This document shows, in pieces, positions 1 through 6,787 of a stretch of DNA of 64,000 nt. Made by a program: the position numbers and the translations under genes. The notes under the pieces were generated by a model. It worked only from the letters and a program-made list of their open reading frames with translations. It did no database searches and was not told the origin of the DNA. The DNA is taken from contig MSGY01000016.1 of the NCBI GenBank assembly GCA_001940895.1, forward strand, positions 1 through 64,000, given 5' to 3'. Source of the DNA: Christensenellaceae bacterium Phil10 (GTDB taxonomy: Bacteria; Bacillota; Clostridia; Christensenellales; CAG-917). How positions within the stretch are numbered: the first letter of the stretch is position 1; every line of letters begins with the position of its first letter.

Positions 1-8
1 AGAGTATA

Positions 9-37
9 GAAAAAGGCTACGGCGTGTAGCCGTAGCC
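9..37 (-). terminator. Rho-independent terminator of dinD
   Basis: On the minus strand a 9-bp stem (arms at 29-37 and 15-23, loop 24-28) is followed by a T-run (plus-strand A-run at 10-14). It lies about 15 bases past the dinD stop codon. Confidence 0.8.
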
Positions 38-51
38 GAAACAAGATCCAT

Positions 52-894
52 TTATTTCTTATCTTTAGGTTTTAGCGATTTGCGATGTTCGGATTCGAGT
101 TCTTTGATGCTTTTATCGGGAGTTGGCAAGTTTTCGGGCATGGAGCCTCCGAGTCCTGCGATGGTTTCTCTTACAGCTTTTCCGACTTGGTAGTGCGTTG
201 CGTTTGCTTCTGATGGTGAGGATGTGCCTTCACGCCGCATTTTAGCTTCCGTTTGTGTAATGCGGAACAAGTTTGCGGCAAGTTCTTCGCTGCCCATAAA
301 ATCAAGGATTTCATCGCCGCTGCTTAACCCTTTTCGATCGGCAATGTCTTGTGCGGTAAGACCACCATATAATCCGCGATAGCCGGCATCTTGAAATATA
401 GCGTACTCATGAGCGGTAATAATTCCCGCATTGTGAGCGGCCTCGGCAAGAAGCATGTTTTTCTGTTTGATGTCTCCGCGAATAAATAAGCGTTTTTCAT
501 CTTCCGAAAGACGATCGAATAGTTCGGCAAGTTCTTGCTGTCGTGTTTTTACGGCAAAATAGGTTTGTCCCCAAGCAATAACGTTTTTACGGGGATCACC
601 GTTCATCACTATAAGATAACAAGCATATCTTGACAGTTTATAGTCGATTTGAGGACGTTGACCGCCTTTTCCGATAGTTATCATTTTCCTGACTTCGGGA
701 AAATGATCTGCAACGTTTTGTTGGCTGATTTTGCAAGCAATTTGCGCGGTTTTTATGACTTTATGGAAATTTTCCCATTTGGCATAATTCAATGCGGACT
801 GTAATTCTCTTGCAAACCAATATTCATTGCCGTTTTCATCGATATGGCGTAAATCGTCGAATAATTTTCTTTGCTGTATTTCAAGTTTTTCCAT
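52..894 (-). CDS. dinD: DNA damage-inducible protein D-like (DinD)
   Basis: A 280-residue protein that resembles the DinD family. Its N-terminal half looks like a BRO-N type fold, with WFARELQSAL and a K-W-E-N-F block near residues 26-45. The middle segment, ITAHEYAIFQDAGYRGLYGG, is typical of DinD. In E. coli DinD is SOS-induced and can inhibit RecA filaments; homologues are common on mobile elements of Bacillota. No Shine-Dalgarno sequence precedes the ATG, and the -10 box ends only 7 bases upstream, so the message is predicted to be leaderless. I saw no clear Gram-positive LexA box near the promoter. It sits at the edge of a conjugative-element remnant and is probably accessory. The family call is from motif recall; the function in this host is inference. 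Confidence 0.8.
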   Translation of the reverse strand: MEKLEIQQRKLFDDLRHIDENGNEYWFARELQSALNYAKWENFHKVIKTAQIACKISQQNVADHFPEVRKMITIGKGGQRPQIDYKLSRYACYLIVMNGDPRKNVIAWGQTYFAVKTRQQELAELFDRLSEDEKRLFIRGDIKQKNMLLAEAAHNAGIITAHEYAIFQDAGYRGLYGGLTAQDIADRKGLSSGDEILDFMGSEELAANLFRITQTEAKMRREGTSSPSEANATHYQVGKAVRETIAGLGGSMPENLPTPDKSIKELESEHRKSLKPKDKK

Positions 895-900
895 ATATAA

Positions 901-929
901 ATTATATCATAAACGGAAAGAAAAAACAA
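901..929 (-). promoter_or_regulatory. dinD promoter, predicted leaderless
   Basis: On the minus strand a TTGTTT -35 (924-929) and a perfect TATAAT -10 (901-906) are spaced 17 bp apart. The start codon is at 892-894, so transcription should begin at or next to the A of the ATG. Confidence 0.6.
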
Positions 930-986
930 GAGCAATCAATAGTAAAACGAATGTCAAAAACAAAAAATTTTTTTAGGAGGTAAAAA

Positions 987-1130
987 ATGAAGAAAAACAA
1001 TATACGAGATACCCCTGTTATCGTAATTCCGAAAGGTTATACGATAGACGACCTTATGGACTTCGATGACGAGGGCTACGCCAACGGCGAGCCGGTCAGG
1101 TGCGAGGAGGTGAAAGTTGTCTTTGAATAA
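987..1130 (+). CDS. Small hypothetical protein, 47 residues
   Basis: A short ORF with a strong ribosome-binding site (TTAGGAGG, ending 6 bases before the ATG). It encodes 47 residues: a basic N-terminus, a hydrophobic stretch PVIVIPKGYTI, then an acidic segment rich in D and E. Its last 14 bases overlap the TTG start of the ArdC-like gene, which suggests translational coupling. I do not recognise the family. The strong RBS and the overlap support a real gene; no function can be given. Confidence 0.6.
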   Translation: MKKNNIRDTPVIVIPKGYTIDDLMDFDDEGYANGEPVRCEEVKVVFE

Positions 1131-2784
1131 CGAAGAAAAGAACACGGCGTATGAAAAACTAACGCCGCAGAGAAAGCAACTCGTGGACAAGGTTATGGAA
1201 AACCTTGAAAAAGGCAATCTCTTTTGGACGCAAGGGTGGGTATCGTCGGGCGCGCCGGAGTCTGCAATTACAGGTAAAAAATATCGTGGAATCAACAACC
1301 TTTTTCTCTCGCTTATTGCAATGAGCGAGAACTACGGAGATAACCGTTGGGCAACGTTTAAGCAGATGGAAGAAAAGGGCTGGACGTTCAAAAAGGACGA
1401 AGAGGGCAAAAGCGCGGCGAAAGGCAAGGGTGCAACCGTCGAATACTATGAAATGCGCGACAAAGAAACAAAAAAGCGTTTCGATAGAAGTGTGTTGGAC
1501 GGCATGACGGCGAGCGAACAGCAGGAATACATGGATAAAAACGTGTATTGGTTGAGGAAGTTCTACCGCGTGTTCAACTGCTCGTTGATGGACGGCGTTC
1601 CGGCCAAGGAAAAACCGCTAATCGATATAAACGACCGAAACGAGCGAGCCGAAGCGATTCTTTCGTATTGGGATCAGAACGAATCGAAAATCGTATACGG
1701 CGGCAGTCAGGCGTATTACAAGGCGAGTAACGACGAAGTGCATTTGCCTAAGCGTGCGGACTTTAAGAGTATGCAGGAATTTTACTCGACGGCGCTGCAC
1801 GAAATCGGGCATAGCACGGGACACGAAACAAGACTGAACCGAGATTTGTCGGGCGGATTCGGGAGCGAGAAATACGCAATGGAAGAACTCCGCGCCGAAA
1901 TCGCGTCTATCTTTATGGAACAGGACGTTGGTATCGAAGCGAGCGAAGGCAGGCTTCAGAACAACGCGGCGTATATTCAATCGTGGAAAGAGGAAATCAA
2001 AGAAAACCCGAACGCGCTGTTTACGGCAATCACCGACGCGGATAAAATCGCAAAGTACATTTCAGGGAAAGAACAAGCATATAGGCAGGCCAAAGATATT
2101 CAGTTTTACGCAATCGTTGAAGAAACGAACGCTTATTCGGAACAGGTATACAAATGCTGTATCTGCGACGAAGAAGGCAGAGTGAAACCGCTTATCAATT
2201 ACGGGTTTGCCGACCGCGACGCGCTCGAAAAAGAGTTGGACAAACTTAAGGAACTCGACCTTTGGAAAGACAAGACATTTGAAGAAGTGAGTATCGAAGA
2301 ACTCAAAGAAAAAGGCGTGGCGGGCAAGGTGGAGCAAGAGAAGTCAACGGAATACATACGACCGTCTGAACTTGTAGCGACGGAAGTCGCGGCGCGAGCA
2401 TTGCCCGTCAGTATGGACGGCAGAGGCAAGGCGAGCCTTACGCGGATGAGCGACAGAGAAACGCTTGACAGAGCAGAAAAACATTTCGGAACGGACGCAA
2501 AGTTTTCCGATCTCTACAACGGGAAAACCGTGTTGGGGAGCGAAGAAAAAAGCGAATCGGGTTTAATGCTTCGACTTGCGATGTTCTGCGGAAACGACGA
2601 AGAGCAACTTCTTCGCTTATTCAAATCGTCAGGACAATTCCGCGATGAAAAACCGAACGCCTACTATATGAAAATAGCAAGCGAGAGTATGAAGTCGATA
2701 CAAAGGATGAGGGAATCGGTTACGGCTGCAACCGTATCTTCGGGCGCGACGAAAAGTAAAGTCGGCGTCAATTCAAAAAGATAA
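1117..2784 (+). CDS. ArdC-like ssDNA-binding / zinc metallopeptidase / helix-bundle fusion protein
   Basis: A 555-residue multidomain plasmid/ICE protein. Residues about 15-160 resemble the ArdC N-terminal ssDNA-binding domain (LFWTQGW, TGKKYRGINN, WATFKQ). Residues about 170-310 form a gluzincin-like domain with HEIGH at 228-232 and a downstream E-E-L-x-A-E motif. A C-terminal segment at about 425-535 (LTRMSDRETLDRAEKHFG, then LFKSSGQFRDEK) resembles the helix-bundle domain that follows PrimPol-type primases in phage and plasmid proteins. ArdC proteins are anti-restriction factors delivered or expressed during conjugation. The TTG start is chosen because GGAGG ends 6 bases upstream. No catalytic primase motif is visible. 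Domain assignments are from memory of the families. Confidence 0.75.
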   Translation: MSLNNEEKNTAYEKLTPQRKQLVDKVMENLEKGNLFWTQGWVSSGAPESAITGKKYRGINNLFLSLIAMSENYGDNRWATFKQMEEKGWTFKKDEEGKSAAKGKGATVEYYEMRDKETKKRFDRSVLDGMTASEQQEYMDKNVYWLRKFYRVFNCSLMDGVPAKEKPLIDINDRNERAEAILSYWDQNESKIVYGGSQAYYKASNDEVHLPKRADFKSMQEFYSTALHEIGHSTGHETRLNRDLSGGFGSEKYAMEELRAEIASIFMEQDVGIEASEGRLQNNAAYIQSWKEEIKENPNALFTAITDADKIAKYISGKEQAYRQAKDIQFYAIVEETNAYSEQVYKCCICDEEGRVKPLINYGFADRDALEKELDKLKELDLWKDKTFEEVSIEELKEKGVAGKVEQEKSTEYIRPSELVATEVAARALPVSMDGRGKASLTRMSDRETLDRAEKHFGTDAKFSDLYNGKTVLGSEEKSESGLMLRLAMFCGNDEEQLLRLFKSSGQFRDEKPNAYYMKIASESMKSIQRMRESVTAATVSSGATKSKVGVNSKR

Positions 2785-2820
2785 AAACAAAAAATAAAAC
2801 ATTTTAAGGAGAAAAAAACT

Positions 2821-3186
2821 ATGAATAACAAATTTTTCAAATTCAGCGAAAACTATGCAAATGTCATCAAACATCTCGATGACAAACAGGCAGGGCAGTA
2901 TGTGAAAGCAATTTCGGATTATGCTTTCGAGGGCAAGACTTACGGCGGCAAAGACGCCGCCGTAAAAACGGCTTTTACTTTCACGAAACAGCAGATAGAC
3001 GAGGACAAGTTTTATCGTGAAAAAGGCAAACTCGGCGGGCAGAAAATCGCCGAAAGGAAACGCGAAACGGAAGAAGAAAACCCCATATTAAAATCGGTTA
3101 TCGAAACCGTGATTGCTAACGAATTATTGAGCGGTATGCTCGGTAAGCAAGACGAAGAACCTGCCTTTGAGAAAAGTGACCACTGA
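2821..3186 (+). CDS. DUF6291-like mobile-element protein
   Basis: A 121-residue protein with the N-terminal pattern FFKFSENYANVIKHLDDKQ and the motif REKGKLGGQKIAERKRE, which I associate with DUF6291 proteins of phages and integrative elements (replication-associated, function unknown). A ribosome-binding site AAGGAG precedes the ATG. The ORF ends with a single TGA at 3184-3186. The same frame then stays open for 39 codons and runs straight into the chimeric reverse-transcriptase ORF, so this stop may be the natural end or a nonsense change in a longer gene. It lies downstream of the ArdC-like gene in a conjugative-element context. Confidence 0.6.
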   Translation: MNNKFFKFSENYANVIKHLDDKQAGQYVKAISDYAFEGKTYGGKDAAVKTAFTFTKQQIDEDKFYREKGKLGGQKIAERKRETEEENPILKSVIETVIANELLSGMLGKQDEEPAFEKSDH

Positions 3187-3303
3187 AAAAATGTTGTTGT
3201 ATTCTGCACCAAAAATGCAAAGCAGGATAAGGAAAATCCCACAACGGGCTTTTCGACAACGGAAGCAAGCGGGATACCCGCTTCTTCTTCGGGAGGTGGA
3301 AAA

Positions 3304-4395
3304 GTGAGAGGGGAAAGGGTAACGGATAGGCGAGCGCGGCGATATATAACGATAACCGACGACGCAATGTGGGAGTATATCGACAAAATTATGACTCATC
3401 CGGACTACGATAAAAGTTTCAATAAAAACAAAGACGAGGCGGAGAGAATTAAAACGGCTACAATACAATGGCTAAAAGAAAGATTGCGATTAGACGTTTC
3501 GCCCGAAAAGACAAGGGTAGTTAATGCAAGGCAAAGGTATTCGGAGTTTCTTGGGTTTAAGGTAAAACCTTTTCCGAAAGGGAACAGGTACTTAATTCGT
3601 TCGCATATCTGCGATAAACAGATTCAAAGACAAAGTGAAAAATTAAAAGACCAAATAAAGAATATGGCAAATCCCCGAAGCGGTCATAGCCAGACAGATG
3701 AGGCGCGGCTATATAACTCAATGGTTATGGGATTGCACGAATACTATTGCACGGCAAGCTGTGTAAGTGCGGATTTCAATACCATAAGGAACAAAATAGA
3801 GCCGACACTTGTGAACAGAATGCAGAAAAGTATTGATTACCAATTAGCCGATAAAGGTCGGGAATTGACGATATACGAAAAGGATAAATACGGCAAAAGC
3901 AAATTGCTTAAATACCTAAAAGGTTGCGGCGAGCCGTTATATCCGATTAGTTACGTCAAATATGAAAATCCTGTCGGAATACAAATGGGTTTCAGTTGCT
4001 ATATTCTGCACGACAGAGAAAAGATACACGCAAACTTGAAACTTAATACAAACCTGTTGCGGCAGATAATGTTGCAAAAGTTAAATAATGAAAGTGTAGA
4101 ATATGCGGATAACAGACTGTCGCTGTTTTGTGCTCAATGGGGTAAATGTGCCATTACGGGCAAAGAGTTTAACAGCGTTTCTGAAATTCATTGTCATCAT
4201 AAAATTCCCAGAAGTATGGGTGGTGGCGACGAATATGCTAACCTTGTGTTGGTAGATAGGAATGTTCATAGACTTATACACGCCACAAATATAAATACGG
4301 TCAAAGAATATGTAACTTTGTTAGGCTTGAACCATAGCCAAATAGAAAAACTTAATGCCTTGCGTGAAAAAGCTGGGCTAAATAAAATCTTTTAG
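3304..4395 (+). CDS. Chimeric ORF: mobile-element protein head fused to group II intron maturase/HNH tail
   Basis: A 363-residue ORF with two unrelated parts. Residues 1-40 (RRYITITDDAMWEYIDKIM and following) look like a conjugative-element protein. From about residue 41 the sequence is a group II intron protein of LtrA type: LKERLRLDVSPEKT and YSEFLGFKVKPF mark the end of the reverse-transcriptase and thumb region, then the maturase X domain, then an HNH endonuclease (CHHKIPRSMGGGDEYANLVLV, and HRLIHA, roughly residues 275-335). The reverse-transcriptase palm with the YADD catalytic motif is absent, so the protein cannot reverse transcribe. The junction falls near nt 3424. Either a deletion joined two genes or the assembly is wrong here. 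The HNH part appears intact. Confidence 0.75.
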   Translation: MRGERVTDRRARRYITITDDAMWEYIDKIMTHPDYDKSFNKNKDEAERIKTATIQWLKERLRLDVSPEKTRVVNARQRYSEFLGFKVKPFPKGNRYLIRSHICDKQIQRQSEKLKDQIKNMANPRSGHSQTDEARLYNSMVMGLHEYYCTASCVSADFNTIRNKIEPTLVNRMQKSIDYQLADKGRELTIYEKDKYGKSKLLKYLKGCGEPLYPISYVKYENPVGIQMGFSCYILHDREKIHANLKLNTNLLRQIMLQKLNNESVEYADNRLSLFCAQWGKCAITGKEFNSVSEIHCHHKIPRSMGGGDEYANLVLVDRNVHRLIHATNINTVKEYVTLLGLNHSQIEKLNALREKAGLNKIF

Positions 4396-4515
4396 GTCGA
4401 TTGAATAGAATTATAATCTTACATACGATGGAACGCGGAATGCGGTGAAAGTCGCACGTTCCGTGTGAAGGAGGGGAAAAGTCCGAGATGATTTCAGAGA
4501 CTTACCTATTCCTAT
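3424..4515 (+). mobile_element. Group II intron, 3' remnant (maturase C-terminus plus domains V and VI)
   Basis: The 5' ribozyme domains and the first half of the maturase gene are missing. The 3' end is well preserved: domain V at about 4431-4465 shows an ACGCGGAA arm pairing with TTCCGTGT, an inner TGCGGT/GTCGCA helix capped by GAAA, and a two-base CG bulge, with a CGC catalytic triad. Domain VI follows with an AAGTC/GACTT stem and a candidate branch-point A at about 4504. The exact 3' splice boundary (about 4510-4515) is uncertain. Confidence 0.75.
4431..4510 (+). ncRNA. Group II intron domains V and VI
   Basis: Paired arms visible by eye: an outer 8-bp helix (with one G-U pair), an inner 6-bp helix with a GAAA tetraloop, and a downstream 5-bp domain VI stem. 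This is the ribozyme catalytic core region. It cannot self-splice without the missing 5' domains. Confidence 0.7.
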
Positions 4516-4715
4516 TCGTAATGGCTTTGGCGGCTGTGGTCGTCATTTGGGGTGCATACGTCGGTATCAAAATCGCCATCGCACACAAGAACGAAGAGAA
4601 AATTAACGCCCGCGATATGGTTAAAAACCTTATCATCGGTATCGTGATTATTTTCGTAATCGCTATGGGCGCACCGCTTCTCATCAACGGACTTTCCGCT
4701 TGGGTAACTGCGTAA
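4488..4715 (+). CDS. VirB2/TrbC-like conjugative pilin, 5' end replaced by intron sequence
   Basis: A 75-residue protein with two hydrophobic helices (FVMALAAVVVIWGAYVGIKI and NLIIGIVIIFVIAMGAPLLI) separated by a charged loop. This is the usual shape of VirB2/TrbC-type small membrane proteins at the head of Gram-positive type IV secretion clusters. The first roughly 9 codons, including the ATG, lie inside group II intron domain VI, so this N-terminus is not the ancestral one and any leader peptide in the 5' exon is lost. A VirB6-type gene follows, which is the expected order. Translation as written may be accidental. Confidence 0.55.
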   Translation: MISETYLFLFVMALAAVVVIWGAYVGIKIAIAHKNEEKINARDMVKNLIIGIVIIFVIAMGAPLLINGLSAWVTA

Positions 4716-4792
4716 TCGCATAGGGTGGATATTTTGCGCGGGGCGGCAGAGTTATTTGCCGCCCTATATTTTTAACTTTAAGGAGGAGCAGA

Positions 4793-5674
4793 ATGCTTAT
4801 ATTTTTTCAACAGTTATGCTTGCTTCTTTTTCTGTGGCTTCTAAAACTTGTAGACGGACTGATGGAGATATTCTCGGCAATATCGGGAATTACGGACGTA
4901 ACGTATAAAGGCGAAAAGGTCAATATCATCGAATTTTTGGCGGGCGATAGCACGGTAAATACGATATTTTGGTGCATTTTCATTTTGGCGATAGGGCTTA
5001 CTTGTATTTTTACGATAGCCGCGCTTATCAAAAATATGATTAACTCGCAACGGAACGTATCGACTATCGTCGGCAAGTTCTTTTTGGCACTTCTCGGCAC
5101 AATGGCAATGCTTACCGTCCTGTTCCTGATTATAAGAATTGAAAGCGTGGCAAGTATTTTCTCACTTGCGTTCAACTTTATTATGGTTGGTATGGTAACG
5201 CTCGGCAAAGAAAAGTACGTTTACGCGCTTACGACGGTAAAACTCGTTTTGTGTTTGCTTGTCGATACGTTTATGGTTTCCACCTTGCCCGTGTCGTTAA
5301 ATCTTGGCGTAAACGGTATTGCGTTCTCGAATATCATCGTCAACGTTTTACTTGTCGCAACGGCGATTATCTTATTAAGAAAAGAAGGGATTGTACTCTT
5401 CCAAAAGGCAAAGCTTTCTTTCGGTTGGATGAAAGATTTTGCCAAAGTCGGCGGAATATCGGGTTTGGAATCGTTCGTTAGAAATATTGCCTATATGCTT
5501 ATGATTGTGCGTATGGTAAATATGGTAGGCGAGCAGGGAACGTATTGGGTGGCGAACAACTTTATTTGGGGTTGGTTATTCGGAAATAAATACGGTCCGC
5601 GCTGCGTGGTCCGAACTGCCGAACTCGGAAACAGAGCGGGAATTTTAGGCGCGGCGGCTCTTATTGAAAGATAG
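4793..5674 (+). CDS. Three-part chimeric ORF: T4SS membrane protein / MATE transporter / ROK kinase fragments
   Basis: A 293-residue ORF made of three unrelated pieces. Residues 1 to about 112 resemble the N-terminus of the VirB6-like ICE membrane protein (Mbov_0396/CD1107 type), preceded by a good AGGAGGAG ribosome-binding site. Residues about 114-262 match an internal part of a MATE efflux protein (FNFIMVGMVTLGKEKYVYAL, GGISGLESFVRNIAYMLMIV, YWVANNFIWGWL). Residues about 263-293 resemble the C-terminal end of a ROK-family sugar kinase (AELGNRAGILGAAAL). Junctions lie near nt 5130 and nt 5579. No single function can be assigned. The ROK tail next to the terminator may be the end of the original chromosomal neighbour of ctsR. 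Serial deletions or misassembly both fit. Confidence 0.6.
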   Translation: MLIFFQQLCLLLFLWLLKLVDGLMEIFSAISGITDVTYKGEKVNIIEFLAGDSTVNTIFWCIFILAIGLTCIFTIAALIKNMINSQRNVSTIVGKFFLALLGTMAMLTVLFLIIRIESVASIFSLAFNFIMVGMVTLGKEKYVYALTTVKLVLCLLVDTFMVSTLPVSLNLGVNGIAFSNIIVNVLLVATAIILLRKEGIVLFQKAKLSFGWMKDFAKVGGISGLESFVRNIAYMLMIVRMVNMVGEQGTYWVANNFIWGWLFGNKYGPRCVVRTAELGNRAGILGAAALIER

Positions 5675-5700
5675 CGCCCGCTTATTTGAAAAATATTTTT

Positions 5701-5729
5701 AACTTCCCATTAGGGAAGTTATTTTTTTA
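5701..5729 (+). terminator. Rho-independent terminator before ctsR
   Basis: An 8-bp perfect stem (5701-5708 with 5713-5720), ATTA loop, followed by A and seven T residues. It separates the mobile remnant from the ctsR promoter. Confidence 0.85.
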
Positions 5730-5759
5730 TATACGGACAATTTTTTATTTGTTAACCTA

Positions 5760-5788
5760 TTGACAAAAAGGCGTTTATAGTGTAAAAT
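5760..5788 (+). promoter_or_regulatory. ctsR operon promoter
   Basis: A consensus TTGACA (5760-5765) and TAAAAT (5783-5788), spacer 17 bp. The predicted start, near 5795, falls at the left edge of the CtsR operator. Confidence 0.85.
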
Positions 5789-5796
5789 ATAATTAA

Positions 5797-5813
5797 AGTC
5801 AAAGAAAGTCAAA
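5797..5813 (+). promoter_or_regulatory. CtsR operator (tandem heptad)
   Basis: Two direct AGTCAAA heptads (5797-5803 and 5807-5813) separated by GAA. This matches the CtsR consensus of RGTCAAA repeated with a 3-bp spacer. It overlaps the predicted transcription start, so bound CtsR would block initiation and autoregulate the operon. Confidence 0.88.
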
Positions 5814-5868
5814 TTTAATTGCGGAGAGCGCCGCTTGTCGTGAGGGACGACGGCGGCGCGTAAAACGG

Positions 5869-6318
5869 GTGAAAATCAGCGACGTTATCGAAAAATTTAT
5901 AATCGATATTATCGGAGACGCAGACAGTGCGGAAATAAGCCGCAACGAGCTTGCGTCGTATTTTCATTGCGCGCCGAGTCAGATTAACTACGTTCTCGCA
6001 ACGCGGTTCACCCTTGAAAGAGGTTACAGGGTTACGGGTCGTCGCGGCGGAGGCGGCTTTATCGGAATCGAGAGGTTTGACGCCAATTCAAAACCATATC
6101 TGAACAAAATTCTGGAAACGCTTGCCGAACCGGTAAGTTATACCAGGTCTAAACAGATAATCCAGCATCTTGTCGAGGATGCGGCGATTACCCGCGAGGA
6201 GGGCGATTTGCTTGACGCGGCAACGTGCGAAAAGGCATTGTCCGCGCCTGCAAACATTTCTGACAGTATAAGAAGTAATATATTGCGTGAAACGATAATC
6301 CGTTTATTGAAGAGGTAA
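5869..6318 (+). CDS. ctsR: Transcriptional repressor CtsR of class III heat-shock genes
   Basis: A 149-residue protein. The N-terminal winged helix-turn-helix includes ISRNELASYFHCAPSQINYV and the glycine-rich wing GRRGGGGFIGI (residues 57-67), whose arginine contacts operator DNA in known CtsR structures. The C-terminal half is the McsB/dimerisation region. Start is GTG; the length fits the family (about 150). It is first of four genes, 1 base ahead of mcsA. Its own operator lies 56 bases upstream. Known biology: CtsR senses heat through the glycine-rich loop, and McsB removes or inactivates it under stress. Confidence 0.95.
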   Translation: MKISDVIEKFIIDIIGDADSAEISRNELASYFHCAPSQINYVLATRFTLERGYRVTGRRGGGGFIGIERFDANSKPYLNKILETLAEPVSYTRSKQIIQHLVEDAAITREEGDLLDAATCEKALSAPANISDSIRSNILRETIIRLLKR

Positions 6319-6319
6319 T

Positions 6320-6787
6320 ATGAGAAATTATTCAGGAAAACTCTGCGACGATTGTCACGGTCGTCCCGCAACGTGCGTAACCACGATAGAAATCAACGGC
6401 GCAAGATACGAAGTCGCGCTTTGTGACGATTGCTACAAACGTCGGGCCGCCGCAAACTCTCCCGTATATCAGACTTTTATGAATCCCGAGCCCGAGTGTC
6501 CCGTATGTCACACGCGGTTAAGCGACGTCGCAGACGGCAGATATCTCGGTTGCAGCGAGTGTTATAACGTTTTCAGAAGTCAGGTACTGAACAATATATA
6601 CGAAATGCACGGCACGCGCAAACACGTCGGCAAAAAGCCGCGCTCGGACAGACGAAATAAGAACGTCGGTTTGTCCGACGACGAGAATCTGCGCGAACAA
6701 TATCATCTTGCAAGGGACGAGGGCAGACTTGACGACGCCGAAGAACTTCTGGATTTTCTGAGAGGTGAAAACGATGATAAACGATAA
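6320..6787 (+). CDS. mcsA: Protein-arginine kinase activator McsA
   Basis: A 155-residue protein with four zinc-binding CxxC pairs at C9/C12, C35/C38, C60/C63 and C78/C81, as in McsA. A C-terminal UVR-like helical segment (NLREQYHLARDEGRLDDAEE) follows. McsA binds and activates the arginine kinase McsB, and the pair marks proteins for ClpCP. It starts 1 base after ctsR and overlaps mcsB by 14 bases, which indicates coupling. All four zinc pairs are intact, so it should be functional. Confidence 0.93.
   Translation: MRNYSGKLCDDCHGRPATCVTTIEINGARYEVALCDDCYKRRAAANSPVYQTFMNPEPECPVCHTRLSDVADGRYLGCSECYNVFRSQVLNNIYEMHGTRKHVGKKPRSDRRNKNVGLSDDENLREQYHLARDEGRLDDAEELLDFLRGENDDKR

Noticed and set aside
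1-900. dinD as part of an anti-phage island
   Set aside because: No restriction, toxin-antitoxin or other defence gene is adjacent; the context is conjugation remnants.
3184-3186. Possible recoding of TGA as a sense codon
   Set aside because: clpC, pgi, prmA, dnaJ and several other genes end normally at TGA, so TGA is a stop in this genome.
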